Program-made: the position numbers and the translations under genes
Origin: Enhydrobacter sp.
GTDB lineage: Bacteria > Pseudomonadota > Alphaproteobacteria > Reyranellales > Reyranellaceae
NCBI RefSeq assembly: GCF_030246845.1
Contig: NZ_CP126889.1
Location: 1,674,001 to 1,738,000, forward strand
Reading direction: 5' to 3'
Length of the DNA: 64,000 bases
Notes under the pieces: model-generated
Told to the model about the DNA's origin: nothing
Seen by the model: only the letters and a program-made list of their open reading frames with translations
Database searches by the model: none
In this document: positions 57,555 through 64,000 of the stretch, in pieces
Layout: every line of letters begins with the position of its first letter
How positions within the stretch are numbered: position 1 is the stretch's first letter

Positions 57555-58691
57555 CTACAGCACCACCTTCTCCCGCCGGCTGCGGGCGCTCGTGCTCCTG
57601 AGCTGGCCGCAGGCCGCGAGGATGTCGCGGCCGCGCGGGGTGCGGACGGGGGCGCTGAGACCGCCGTCGTTCACGATCGCGGCGAAGCGGTGAATGCGAT
57701 TGTTGGAGCTGCACTCATAGGGCGCGCCTGGCCAGGGGTTGAAGGGGATGAGGTTGACCTTGGCATGGATCGGCGCCAGGAGACGTACCAGCTCGCGCGC
57801 ATCGGCGTCGCTGTCGTTGACGCCCCTGAGCATCGCGTACTCGAAAGTGATGCGACGGCTGTTCCTGGCGCCGGGATAGGCGGCGCAAGCGGCGAGCAGC
57901 TCGGCGATCGGCCACTTGCGATTGATCGGCACCAGCGTGTCGCGCACCTCGTCACTGACGGCATGCAGCGAGACGGCGAGATTGACGTCGAGCACCTCGC
58001 CCACCCTGGGGATCATCGGCACGACACCCGAGGTCGAGAGCGTGATGCGGCGGCGCGAGAGGGCGATGCCCTGCTCGTCCATGACGATCCTGAGCGCCGT
58101 CGCCACGTTGTCAAAATTGTAGAGCGGCTCGCCCATGCCCATCATGACGATGTTGGAGAGCATGCGCGTCGTCTCGATGGGCGTCGGCCATTCGCCGTAG
58201 CTGTCGCGCGCGACCATGAACTGGCCCACGATCTCGGAAGGCGTCAGGTTGCGCACCAGGGGCTGCGTGCCGGTATGGCAGAAACTGCAGGTGAGCGTGC
58301 AGCCGACCTGGCTCGAGACGCAGACCGAGCCGCGATCCTCCTCCGGAATGTTCACCGTCTCGGCCTCGTTGCCGTCGGCAAAGCGCAGCAGCCATTTGCG
58401 CGTGCCGTCGATCGAGCGCTGCTCGGCGACGATCCCGGGACGGGCGATCACGAACCGCTCGGCCAGCCGCTCCCGCGTCTTCTTGGCAATGTTGGTCATG
58501 TGCCCGAAGTCGGTGACGCCGTGCCAGTAGATCCATTGCCAGACCTGCCGGGCGCGGAACGGCTCGAGGCCGGCCTCGGCCAGCGTCGCCTTCAGCGCCT
58601 CGCGCGACAGCCCGACCAGATTCGGTCGAATGTCGTTGCGGCCGGTGAAGGGCTCGACAATTTGCAGCGGTTCGGTGGGCGGGAGGGCCAT
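57555..58691 (-). CDS. rlmN: Dual-specificity 23S rRNA (A2503)/tRNA (A37) methyltransferase
   Basis: 378-residue radical-SAM enzyme that makes 2-methyladenosine in 23S rRNA and certain tRNAs. The cluster motif is [11 protein letters not shown] (CxxxCxxC, about 125-135), after SVCVSSQVG. The N-terminal [18 protein letters not shown] and the [11 protein letters not shown] segment, which includes a conserved Cys near the C-terminus, distinguish RlmN. A SPOUT methylase gene lies upstream on the same strand. Confidence 0.96.
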   Translation of the reverse strand: MALPPTEPLQIVEPFTGRNDIRPNLVGLSREALKATLAEAGLEPFRARQVWQWIYWHGVTDFGHMTNIAKKTRERLAERFVIARPGIVAEQRSIDGTRKWLLRFADGNEAETVNIPEEDRGSVCVSSQVGCTLTCSFCHTGTQPLVRNLTPSEIVGQFMVARDSYGEWPTPIETTRMLSNIVMMGMGEPLYNFDNVATALRIVMDEQGIALSRRRITLSTSGVVPMIPRVGEVLDVNLAVSLHAVSDEVRDTLVPINRKWPIAELLAACAAYPGARNSRRITFEYAMLRGVNDSDADARELVRLLAPIHAKVNLIPFNPWPGAPYECSSNNRIHRFAAIVNDGGLSAPVRTPRGRDILAACGQLRSTSARSRREKVVL

Positions 58692-58745
58692 GGTCGGCGC
58701 TGAGATAGTGCATGAGACGCGAGCCCGCCACCCCTGGCGGCAGAG

Positions 58746-59300
58746 CTACTCGCCCTGTCGCGCCCGCAGCCGTGCCTTGCGCTTGTAGATCGGCTCGCCG
58801 AACATCGGGAGCGGCGCCGGCTCGGTCGGCGCCCCTTCGGCGACCGGCCTCGGGGCATGACGTCCGAGAGTCAGGAGCCGGTCGTACATGACGAGGGCGC
58901 CTGCGATGCCCAGGTTGACGGAGAAGCGGGTCGGGATCTTCACGATGTAGTCGCAGCAGGCTTGCACATCGGCCGACAGTCCCTCGCGTTCCGCGCCCAG
59001 AATATAGGCGGCCTGGCGCGGATGGCGAAAGCTCGGCAACTCGATGGCATCCTCGGCGAGCTCGACCCCGACCAGCCGGCACCCCAGCGGCAGCCGGAAT
59101 GTGGCCAGGTCGGCGAAATGGTAGGTGGGCACCGAGCGGGGCGTGTCCGACGTATCGCTCAAGCCGCCCTCGCGCCGGTTGTACTGAGCCCGAACCGTGA
59201 ACACGAAGGCGGCGCCGAAGGCATGGGCGGTGCGGAACAGGGTGCCCACATTCATCGCCTTGCTGACACCTTCGACACCGATACCGAAATAGCCTTTCAT
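58746..59300 (-). CDS. SPOUT (TrmH/SpoU-like) RNA 2'-O-methyltransferase
   Basis: 184 residues of the SPOUT fold. The knot region contains AAYILGAEREGLSADV (about 112-127) and IPTRFSVNLGIAGALVMYDR (about 137-156), which form the SAM site; the N-terminal VSKAMNVGTLFRTAHAFG has the catalytic Asn-x-G-x-x-x-R-T pattern. The target RNA is unknown. ATG 59300 is chosen because family members begin close to MKGYFGIG. A basic tail follows the knot. Confidence 0.88.
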   Translation of the reverse strand: MKGYFGIGVEGVSKAMNVGTLFRTAHAFGAAFVFTVRAQYNRREGGLSDTSDTPRSVPTYHFADLATFRLPLGCRLVGVELAEDAIELPSFRHPRQAAYILGAEREGLSADVQACCDYIVKIPTRFSVNLGIAGALVMYDRLLTLGRHAPRPVAEGAPTEPAPLPMFGEPIYKRKARLRARQGE

Positions 59301-59328
59301 GGTCTCGAATTTTGTTGCAGAAATCGAT

Positions 59329-59348
59329 GGGTGGGCGTGCGCCCACCC
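59329..59348. other. Hairpin in the divergent gap upstream of the second methyltransferase
   Basis: GGGTGGGC and GCCCACCC form an 8-bp perfect stem with a GTGC loop. It sits 28 bases from the SPOUT start and 46 bases from the next ATG (59395). It could be a leader hairpin or operator; nothing identifies it. Confidence 0.45.
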
Positions 59349-59394
59349 CAAGCATTTTCGGGGTAGCGCCGCGCCTACCGGGAAACAAGGCATA

Positions 59395-60645
59395 ATGACC
59401 GTTCCTTCGCCGTTGGAAGACGTCCGCGCCCAGTACGAAGCGTTGCCTTATCCGGCCCGCGACCCGCGCGACGAGGCGGCCCGTCTGATCACCGGCTCGC
59501 CGAGCCACATCCTCGAGGTCAACCACTATCTCTTTGCCGGCCGGCTGAACTTCAACCGGCCCTTTCGCGCCCTCGTCGCCGGCGGCGGCACGGGCGATGC
59601 CTGCATCATGCTGGCGCAGCAGCTCGTCGATCGGCGCTGCCCGGGCGAGGTGGTCTATCTCGACCTGTCGACCGCCTCACGCGCCGTCTGTGAGGCCCGG
59701 GCGAAGGCGCGAGGGCTGCGCAATATCCAGTTCCTGACCGGCTCGCTGCTCGATCTGCCGACCATGCCGATCGGCTCTTTCGACTATATAGACTGCACCG
59801 GCGTGCTCCACCACCTGCCCGATCCGGCGGCCGGCATGCAGGCGCTGGCCAGCGTCCTGCAGCCGGAAGGCGGCGTGGGGATGATGGTGTACGGCCAGTA
59901 TGGCCGCACCGGCGTCTATCCCATGCAGGAGATGCTGCGCACGCTCGCCCCGCCTTCGATGGCGATGGCCGACCGCATCGCCATGACCAAGCGGCTGATC
60001 CGCTTCCTGCCGACGACCAACCTCTTTCGCCGAAACCCGCATCTCAACGATCACGTGACAGGCGGGGACGCCGGCCTTTACGACCTGCTGCTGCACAGTT
60101 GCGATCGCGCCTACACCGTCCCTGAGATCGACAGGCTCGCCACCGACGCCGGGTTGCGGGTCGTCGCCTTCCTCGAGCCGGTGCGCTACGAGCCGGCGAC
60201 TTACATGAGCGATCCGGTGATCGCCCGGCAGGCGAGCGCGCTGCCGCTGATGGAGCGCGCCGCGTTCGCCGAGCGGCTGGCGGGAAATCTCCGCACCCAC
60301 ATCTTCTATGCAACGCGTGCCGGCTACGACACGGTGGCGCGGCCCGAGGACACACAGGCGATCCCGGTGCTGCGCGAGATGGACCCGCACAAGCTGGCCG
60401 CCGGCCTGCAGCCGGGCACACCGCTGGTCGCCAATCTCGACGGCTTTCCCTGGCGCGCCCACCTGCCCCCGCTCGCCCCGCGCATCATCGCCGAAATCGA
60501 CGGCCGGCGGTCGGTGGCCGAGATTTACACATCTCTCGGGGCACAGGGCAGCCTGCCGCAATGGGAGGAGTTCTACAGCCAGTTCGAGGATCTCTACGTC
60601 AAGCTGAACGGCGTGAATCACCTCTTGCTGCGTTTCAGATCCTGA
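59395..60645 (+). CDS. SAM-dependent methyltransferase with C-terminal extension
   Basis: 416 residues: a short lead (YEALPYPARDPRDEAARL), a class I methyltransferase domain with ALVAGGGTGDACIMLAQQL (about 58-76), VVYLDLSTASRAVCEARA and DCTGVLHHLPDPAAGM, then a long C-terminal region ending in IIAEIDGRRSVAEIYTSLG, which resembles a small winged-helix-like module. Similar bacterial proteins are uncharacterised. It is divergent from the SPOUT gene and tail-to-tail with the ECF42-type sigma gene, overlapping it by 11 bases. Confidence 0.78.
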   Translation: MTVPSPLEDVRAQYEALPYPARDPRDEAARLITGSPSHILEVNHYLFAGRLNFNRPFRALVAGGGTGDACIMLAQQLVDRRCPGEVVYLDLSTASRAVCEARAKARGLRNIQFLTGSLLDLPTMPIGSFDYIDCTGVLHHLPDPAAGMQALASVLQPEGGVGMMVYGQYGRTGVYPMQEMLRTLAPPSMAMADRIAMTKRLIRFLPTTNLFRRNPHLNDHVTGGDAGLYDLLLHSCDRAYTVPEIDRLATDAGLRVVAFLEPVRYEPATYMSDPVIARQASALPLMERAAFAERLAGNLRTHIFYATRAGYDTVARPEDTQAIPVLREMDPHKLAAGLQPGTPLVANLDGFPWRAHLPPLAPRIIAEIDGRRSVAEIYTSLGAQGSLPQWEEFYSQFEDLYVKLNGVNHLLLRFRS

Positions 60646-61858
60646 GCCTGCGCTCCATCAGTCGCCGTTCCGGTTCGGTACGGGCGAGCGCCGTCGCCGT
60701 TTCGAAATGGTGGCGCGCTTCCTCACGGCGACCAAGCTCCGTGAGGAAGACGCCGCGCGCCGCCTCGCCGTAGGGATTGCCGTCGGTGACGGGAAGCGCC
60801 GCCAGCCCCGCGGCCGGTCCCTCGGCGCGGCCGACGGCCACGGCGCGCGCGAGAGCAACCACCGGTGACCCGTCGAGCTCACTCAACTCATCGTAAATCG
60901 CCGCGATGCGGCGCCAGTCGGTCGCGGCGGCGCTGGGCGCCGTCACGTGGATCGCCGCGATCTCGGCGCGCAGATGCCAGACCGTCAGCTCGTCGCCCCG
61001 CGCCGATCGCTCGAGATGGCCGAGGCCGAGCGCGATCAGACTCCGGTCCCACCGCTCACGCGGCTGGTCCTCCAGGAGCTGCGCCACGCCGTCCAGCCCG
61101 ACACGCGTGGGCAGCCGCGCCGCCGTCAGCGCAAGCAGGGCCGCGAGCGCATCGCTCTCGGGGCTCGCCGTCGTCGGATGGCGGGCGAGCGCGCGCGCCA
61201 GTCGCACGGCCTCGACGCAGAACTCGGGCTGCACCAGTGCCTCGCCCGACGAGGCGGAGTAGCCCTCGTTGAACATGAGATAGAGCGCCGTGCGCACGGA
61301 CTCGGCGCGGTCCGCGAGGTGATCAGGCGGCGGTGCCGCGATCGCGACATTCGACGCCTCGAGCTGGCGCCGGGCGCGCACGAGGCGCTGGGCGATCGCG
61401 CTCGGTTCGCTCAGGAGCCCATTCGCGATCTGCGCTACGGTGAGGCCGCAGACGGTCTTGAGCGCGAAGGTCACGCGCATCTCGGGCGACAGGGCCGGAT
61501 GGCAGACCGCGAACAGGAGGGCGAGCTCGTCGTCGTTCAGCTCGCGGTCGAAGCGCCCTTGGCTCTCGACGCTCGGCGCGGCAAGAGGCAGCAGCTCGTC
61601 CGCCAGTACCGCCCCTCGCGCCTCGGCGCGCAGCAGGTCGAGCGCACGATTCTTCGCCACCACCGCCAGCCAGGCCTCGGGCCTGGCCGGCACCCCCTTG
61701 AACGGCCAGTTGGACAGCGCCTGCAGCAGCGCATGCTGGACGGCGTCTTCCGCGACGGCGATGCGGCCCGTCCCCAACCGTCGCGCCAGGGCAGCGACCA
61801 GCCGGCTCGCCGAGTCGCGGGCCAGCGAATCGACAAGCCGGTGAACTTCGATGCCCAT
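60635..61858 (-). CDS. ECF42-type RNA polymerase sigma factor with helical C-terminal extension
   Basis: 407 residues, much longer than a plain ECF sigma. Region 2 (AEDAVQHALLQALSNWPFKG and RPEAWLAVVAKNRALDLLR) and region 4 (VTFALKTVCGLTVAQIANGL) fill the first 190 residues. A TPR-like extension of about 200 residues follows, with LYLMFNEGYSASSGE and a final GRREEARHHFETA. This layout and the upstream DGPF/YCII gene (7-base gap) are the defining context of the ECF42 group, which has no classical anti-sigma factor. The inducing signal is unknown. Confidence 0.88.
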   Translation of the reverse strand: MGIEVHRLVDSLARDSASRLVAALARRLGTGRIAVAEDAVQHALLQALSNWPFKGVPARPEAWLAVVAKNRALDLLRAEARGAVLADELLPLAAPSVESQGRFDRELNDDELALLFAVCHPALSPEMRVTFALKTVCGLTVAQIANGLLSEPSAIAQRLVRARRQLEASNVAIAAPPPDHLADRAESVRTALYLMFNEGYSASSGEALVQPEFCVEAVRLARALARHPTTASPESDALAALLALTAARLPTRVGLDGVAQLLEDQPRERWDRSLIALGLGHLERSARGDELTVWHLRAEIAAIHVTAPSAAATDWRRIAAIYDELSELDGSPVVALARAVAVGRAEGPAAGLAALPVTDGNPYGEAARGVFLTELGRREEARHHFETATALARTEPERRLMERRLRI

Positions 61859-61865
61859 GCACGCC

Positions 61866-62255
61866 TCAGCTCGCGGCAGCCGCCGCCTTGCGCACCGCCG
61901 CCATATCGTCGACCGGCCGGATCTCGATCCAGTTGGTCGGGGCGAGCGCGAGGTGCGGGCAGTCCTGCACGATTGCTTCGACTTCGGCGCCATCCCGCGC
62001 CTCGATGACGAAATAGCCGCCGATCACGTCCTTCGCCTCGGCATAGGGTCCGTCGCTCGCCACCGGCTTGCCGTCCTTGACCCGGATATGACGGACGCCG
62101 CCTGCCGCCAGCTTCTCGCCGCCGACCAGCCTGCCCTTCTGGCGCAACGCGTCGGACCAGGCCATGTACCGCTTGGTCATTTCCAGCATTTTCTCTCGCG
62201 GCAGGTCGATGTTGTAGTTGGGGACCATGTGCAACAGCAGCATATATTGTGGCAT
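61866..62255 (-). CDS. YCII/DGPF-domain protein (ECF42 partner)
   Basis: 129 residues with the YCII-related ferredoxin-like fold. The name-giving DGPYAEAKDVIGGYFVIEA (about 68-86) is present, preceded by HIRVKDGKPVA. DGPF proteins are encoded beside ECF42 sigma factors, often as regulon members; their biochemical role is unknown. GAAGGAG is well placed before the ATG, and a candidate ECF42 promoter lies about 45 bases further upstream. Confidence 0.9.
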   Translation of the reverse strand: MPQYMLLLHMVPNYNIDLPREKMLEMTKRYMAWSDALRQKGRLVGGEKLAAGGVRHIRVKDGKPVASDGPYAEAKDVIGGYFVIEARDGAEVEAIVQDCPHLALAPTNWIEIRPVDDMAAVRKAAAAAS

Positions 62256-62299
62256 GTCGATCTCCTTCGGTTGACGACGGTCTCTCCCGTCACCTCATC

Positions 62300-62326
62300 G
62301 ACGTCCGGCCCGGACCCGAATCGACA
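62300..62326 (-). promoter_or_regulatory. Candidate ECF42-type promoter for the DGPF-sigma operon
   Basis: On the minus strand: TGTCGA (62326-62321), a 17-base spacer and CGTC (62303-62300). From memory, ECF42 promoters described in Streptomyces have a TGTCGA -35 and a short CGTC/CGAC-like -10. A start near 62293 would give a leader of about 38 bases. Confidence 0.65.
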
Positions 62327-62357
62327 TTTTTTTGTACTTTTCGGCGAGAGCCTATTG

Positions 62358-62380
62358 GTGTCATCCCGAGCGAGAGCGGG
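62358..62380. repeat. Degenerate family B repeat fragment
   Basis: GTGTCATCCCGAGCGAGAGC repeats the left end of the family B element, without the paired inner and right segments. It lies 13 bases beyond the hydroxyacid dehydrogenase stop codon. Confidence 0.6.
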
Positions 62381-62392
62381 CAGAAAACACTA

Positions 62393-63388
62393 CTACTTGC
62401 CCTTCAGCGCATCCGGGTTGATGACGTTGATCGGCTTGCCGTCGAGCCAAGCCTCGATGTCGGCGATCGTCCCGGCGTAGAAGTGGCGGTAGCTTTCCTC
62501 GACGACGTAGCCCAGGTGCGGCACCAGCGTGACATTGTCGAGCCTGGTCAGCGGATGGCCGGCCGGCAGCGGCTCCTTGTCGTACACATCGAGGCCGGCG
62601 TGGGCGATGGTGCCGGCCTTCAGCGCCGCGATCAGCGCCGCCTCGTCGACGATCGGCCCGCGCGAGGTGTTGATCAGCATCGCTGTCTTTTTCATCTTGG
62701 CGAGATCGGACGCCCCGATCAGCCCGCGGGTGCGGTCCGACAGCACCAGGTGGATGGTGACGAAGTCCGATGTCGCCAGCAGTTCGTCCTTGCTCACGAG
62801 CCTGGCCCCGCCCTGCCTCGCCTTCTCCTCCGTGAGGTTCTGGCTCCAGGCCACGACCTCCATGCCGAAGGCCCTGGCGTAACCCGCCACACGGCTGCCC
62901 AGCCGGCCGAGGCCGATCACGCCCAACCGCTTTCCCTCGAGCACCACCATGTTACGGATGCCGTCGTGCCAGCCGCCGGAACGCATCAGCCGCTCGGCGC
63001 GGGCGAGGTCACGCGCGCAGGACATCAGAAGCGCCCAGCAAAGCTCGGCCGTCGAGGCATTGGAGCCTCCGCCCGGCGTATTGGAGATCGGAATGCCGCG
63101 CTCGGCTGCCGCCTTGTCATCGAGGCTCGAGGCGCGCGCTCCCGTCAGCACCATGAACCTGAGGTTGGGCAGCTTCTCGATCAGCGCCCGCGGAAAGGCG
63201 GTGCGTTCGCGCAGCAACTGCAGGATATCGAAGGGCGCCAGCTTCTGCGCCGCATCGTCGATCGACCTGAACGGCTCGTTGAAGACGGTGATCTCGACGC
63301 CGCGCCGGCGCAGCCGGTCCCAATCTCCCAGTTTCAGCGCCACCTTCTGGTAGTCGTCGAGCAGGGCAAGCTTGATCGTTTGCGACAT
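62393..63388 (-). CDS. D-2-hydroxyacid dehydrogenase family protein
   Basis: 331 residues, NAD(P)-dependent oxidoreductase of the phosphoglycerate/formate-dehydrogenase-like family. Rossmann motif LGVIGLGRLGSRVAGYARAF (about 148-167), catalytic Arg in NTSRGPIVDEAAL (about 236), Glu in DVYDKEPLPAGHPL (about 263) and His in VPHLGYVVEES (about 286). The substrate (glycerate, glyoxylate or another 2-keto acid) is not resolved. ATG 63388 begins MSQTIKLALLDDYQ. It is divergent from a TauD-like gene. Confidence 0.88.
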   Translation of the reverse strand: MSQTIKLALLDDYQKVALKLGDWDRLRRRGVEITVFNEPFRSIDDAAQKLAPFDILQLLRERTAFPRALIEKLPNLRFMVLTGARASSLDDKAAAERGIPISNTPGGGSNASTAELCWALLMSCARDLARAERLMRSGGWHDGIRNMVVLEGKRLGVIGLGRLGSRVAGYARAFGMEVVAWSQNLTEEKARQGGARLVSKDELLATSDFVTIHLVLSDRTRGLIGASDLAKMKKTAMLINTSRGPIVDEAALIAALKAGTIAHAGLDVYDKEPLPAGHPLTRLDNVTLVPHLGYVVEESYRHFYAGTIADIEAWLDGKPINVINPDALKGK

Positions 63389-63458
63389 GGCATTTCCTGG
63401 GAGAGAATGGACGGAAGCCCCAACGGGCCGGATCGCACTATAGCCGCAGGAGGCGGCC

Positions 63459-64000
63459 GTGAGCATCACCGTCACGCCGACGCATCCCGACTTCGTCGCC
63501 GAGATTTCCGGCGTCGATCTCGCGCAACCGCTGCAACCAGCCGACCGCGACGGGATCGAGGAGGCCATCAACCGCTATGCTGTCGTGGTCTTCCGTGACC
63601 AGAAACTGAACGACGAACAGCAGATCGCCTTCGCCCGTCACTTCGGGCCGATCCATTCCTCGGCCCAGAGGGCGCGGCACAAGGGCATCAAGCATCGGCT
63701 GGCGTCGGCCGAGATCGCCGACATCTCGAACCTCGACGGCGACGGCAAGGTGATGGACCGCACTGCGCGACGCCGTCTCGACTGGCTGGCCAACCGGCTC
63801 TGGCATACCGACGCCTCGTTCCGGGCCGTGCCGGGGGCGCTGTCCCTGCTCTATGCGCACATCGTCCCCGACGAGGGCGGCGACACCGAGTTCGCCGACC
63901 TGCGCGCCGCGTACGATGCGTTGGGCGAGGCGAAGAAAAGGGAAATCGACGGGCTGGTCGCCGAGCATTCGATCTGGCACTCGCGCGCGCAACTCGACGT
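63459..64000 (+). CDS. TauD/TfdA-family Fe(II)/2-oxoglutarate dioxygenase (3' truncated by window edge)
   Basis: The first 180 codons of a dioxygenase. ITVTPTHPDFVAEISGVDLA and VVVFRDQKLNDEQQIAFARHFGP are the usual TauD/TfdA start, and LWHTDASF (about 115-122) holds the His-x-Asp iron ligands. The distal His and Arg lie past the window. The GTG start is supported by AGGAGG five bases upstream. Substrate (taurine, an aryloxyacid, or other) unknown. Confidence 0.87.
   Translation, partial: MSITVTPTHPDFVAEISGVDLAQPLQPADRDGIEEAINRYAVVVFRDQKLNDEQQIAFARHFGPIHSSAQRARHKGIKHRLASAEIADISNLDGDGKVMDRTARRRLDWLANRLWHTDASFRAVPGALSLLYAHIVPDEGGDTEFADLRAAYDALGEAKKREIDGLVAEHSIWHSRAQLD

Overview
The window is 64 kb of GC-rich, densely packed chromosomal DNA. 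Gene content points to an aerobic Gram-negative alphaproteobacterium: short PhoB/PhoR-PstSCAB-PhoU locus, PII/AmtB pairs with sigma-54 promoters, UbiH-type quinone hydroxylase, membrane-anchored cytochrome c, several Tat-exported proteins, ECF sigma factors and a monofunctional HisB. A Rhodospirillales- or Hyphomicrobiales-like organism fits, but I cannot assign a genus. I see no rRNA, tRNA, CRISPR array, transposase, prophage or plasmid functions.

Layout. 0-2.3 kb: end of an RDD membrane protein, then leuD-leuB. 2.3-5 kb: an ECF sigma/anti-sigma pair divergent from a Tat-exported metallophosphoesterase and a CuA-site cupredoxin; matched ECF-type promoters face both ways. 5-13.3 kb: HerA-like ATPase, small metabolic enzymes, pheA-rpe, cytochrome c, a HisN-type phosphatase and a GNAT. 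13.3-16.2 kb: a Spy/CpxP-like periplasmic protein, OmpR-family regulator and sensor kinase behind a direct repeat identical to the CpxR-box consensus; regulator and kinase are separated by a repeat-filled spacer. 16.2-29.8 kb: GFA protein, acyl-CoA dehydrogenase, DMT exporter, hisB-hisH, a Csp3-like cysteine-rich copper protein, secreted hydrolase, SMP-30 lactonase, ftsK with a DapC-like aminotransferase, and a GH36 alpha-galactosidase.

29.8-34.9 kb is a nitrogen locus: two tandem glnK-amtB units, divergent from an outer-membrane porin, with two back-to-back sigma-54 promoters. 34.9-43 kb: UbiH-like hydroxylase, CobW GTPase with a WD40 partner, Bcr/CflA exporter, moeB-dsrE, a PfkB kinase and an AmpG-like permease. 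43-50 kb is a full phosphate-starvation locus (phoR, then pstSCAB-phoU-phoB behind a three-unit Pho box). 50-56.3 kb: RND pump, rhomboid protease, argG. 56.4-64 kb: two methyltransferases, rlmN, a SPOUT RNA methylase, an ECF42-type sigma factor with its DGPF/YCII partner and candidate promoter, a D-2-hydroxyacid dehydrogenase, and the start of a TauD-like dioxygenase.

Two families of palindromic intergenic repeats are scattered through the window. The most striking copy is a perfect 29-bp inverted repeat that supplies the last codons of a methyltransferase. The strongest original observations are regulatory: divergent ECF promoters, divergent sigma-54 promoters, the CpxR-like box, the Pho box and the ECF42-type promoter. 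All were found by eye and have not been tested by computation.
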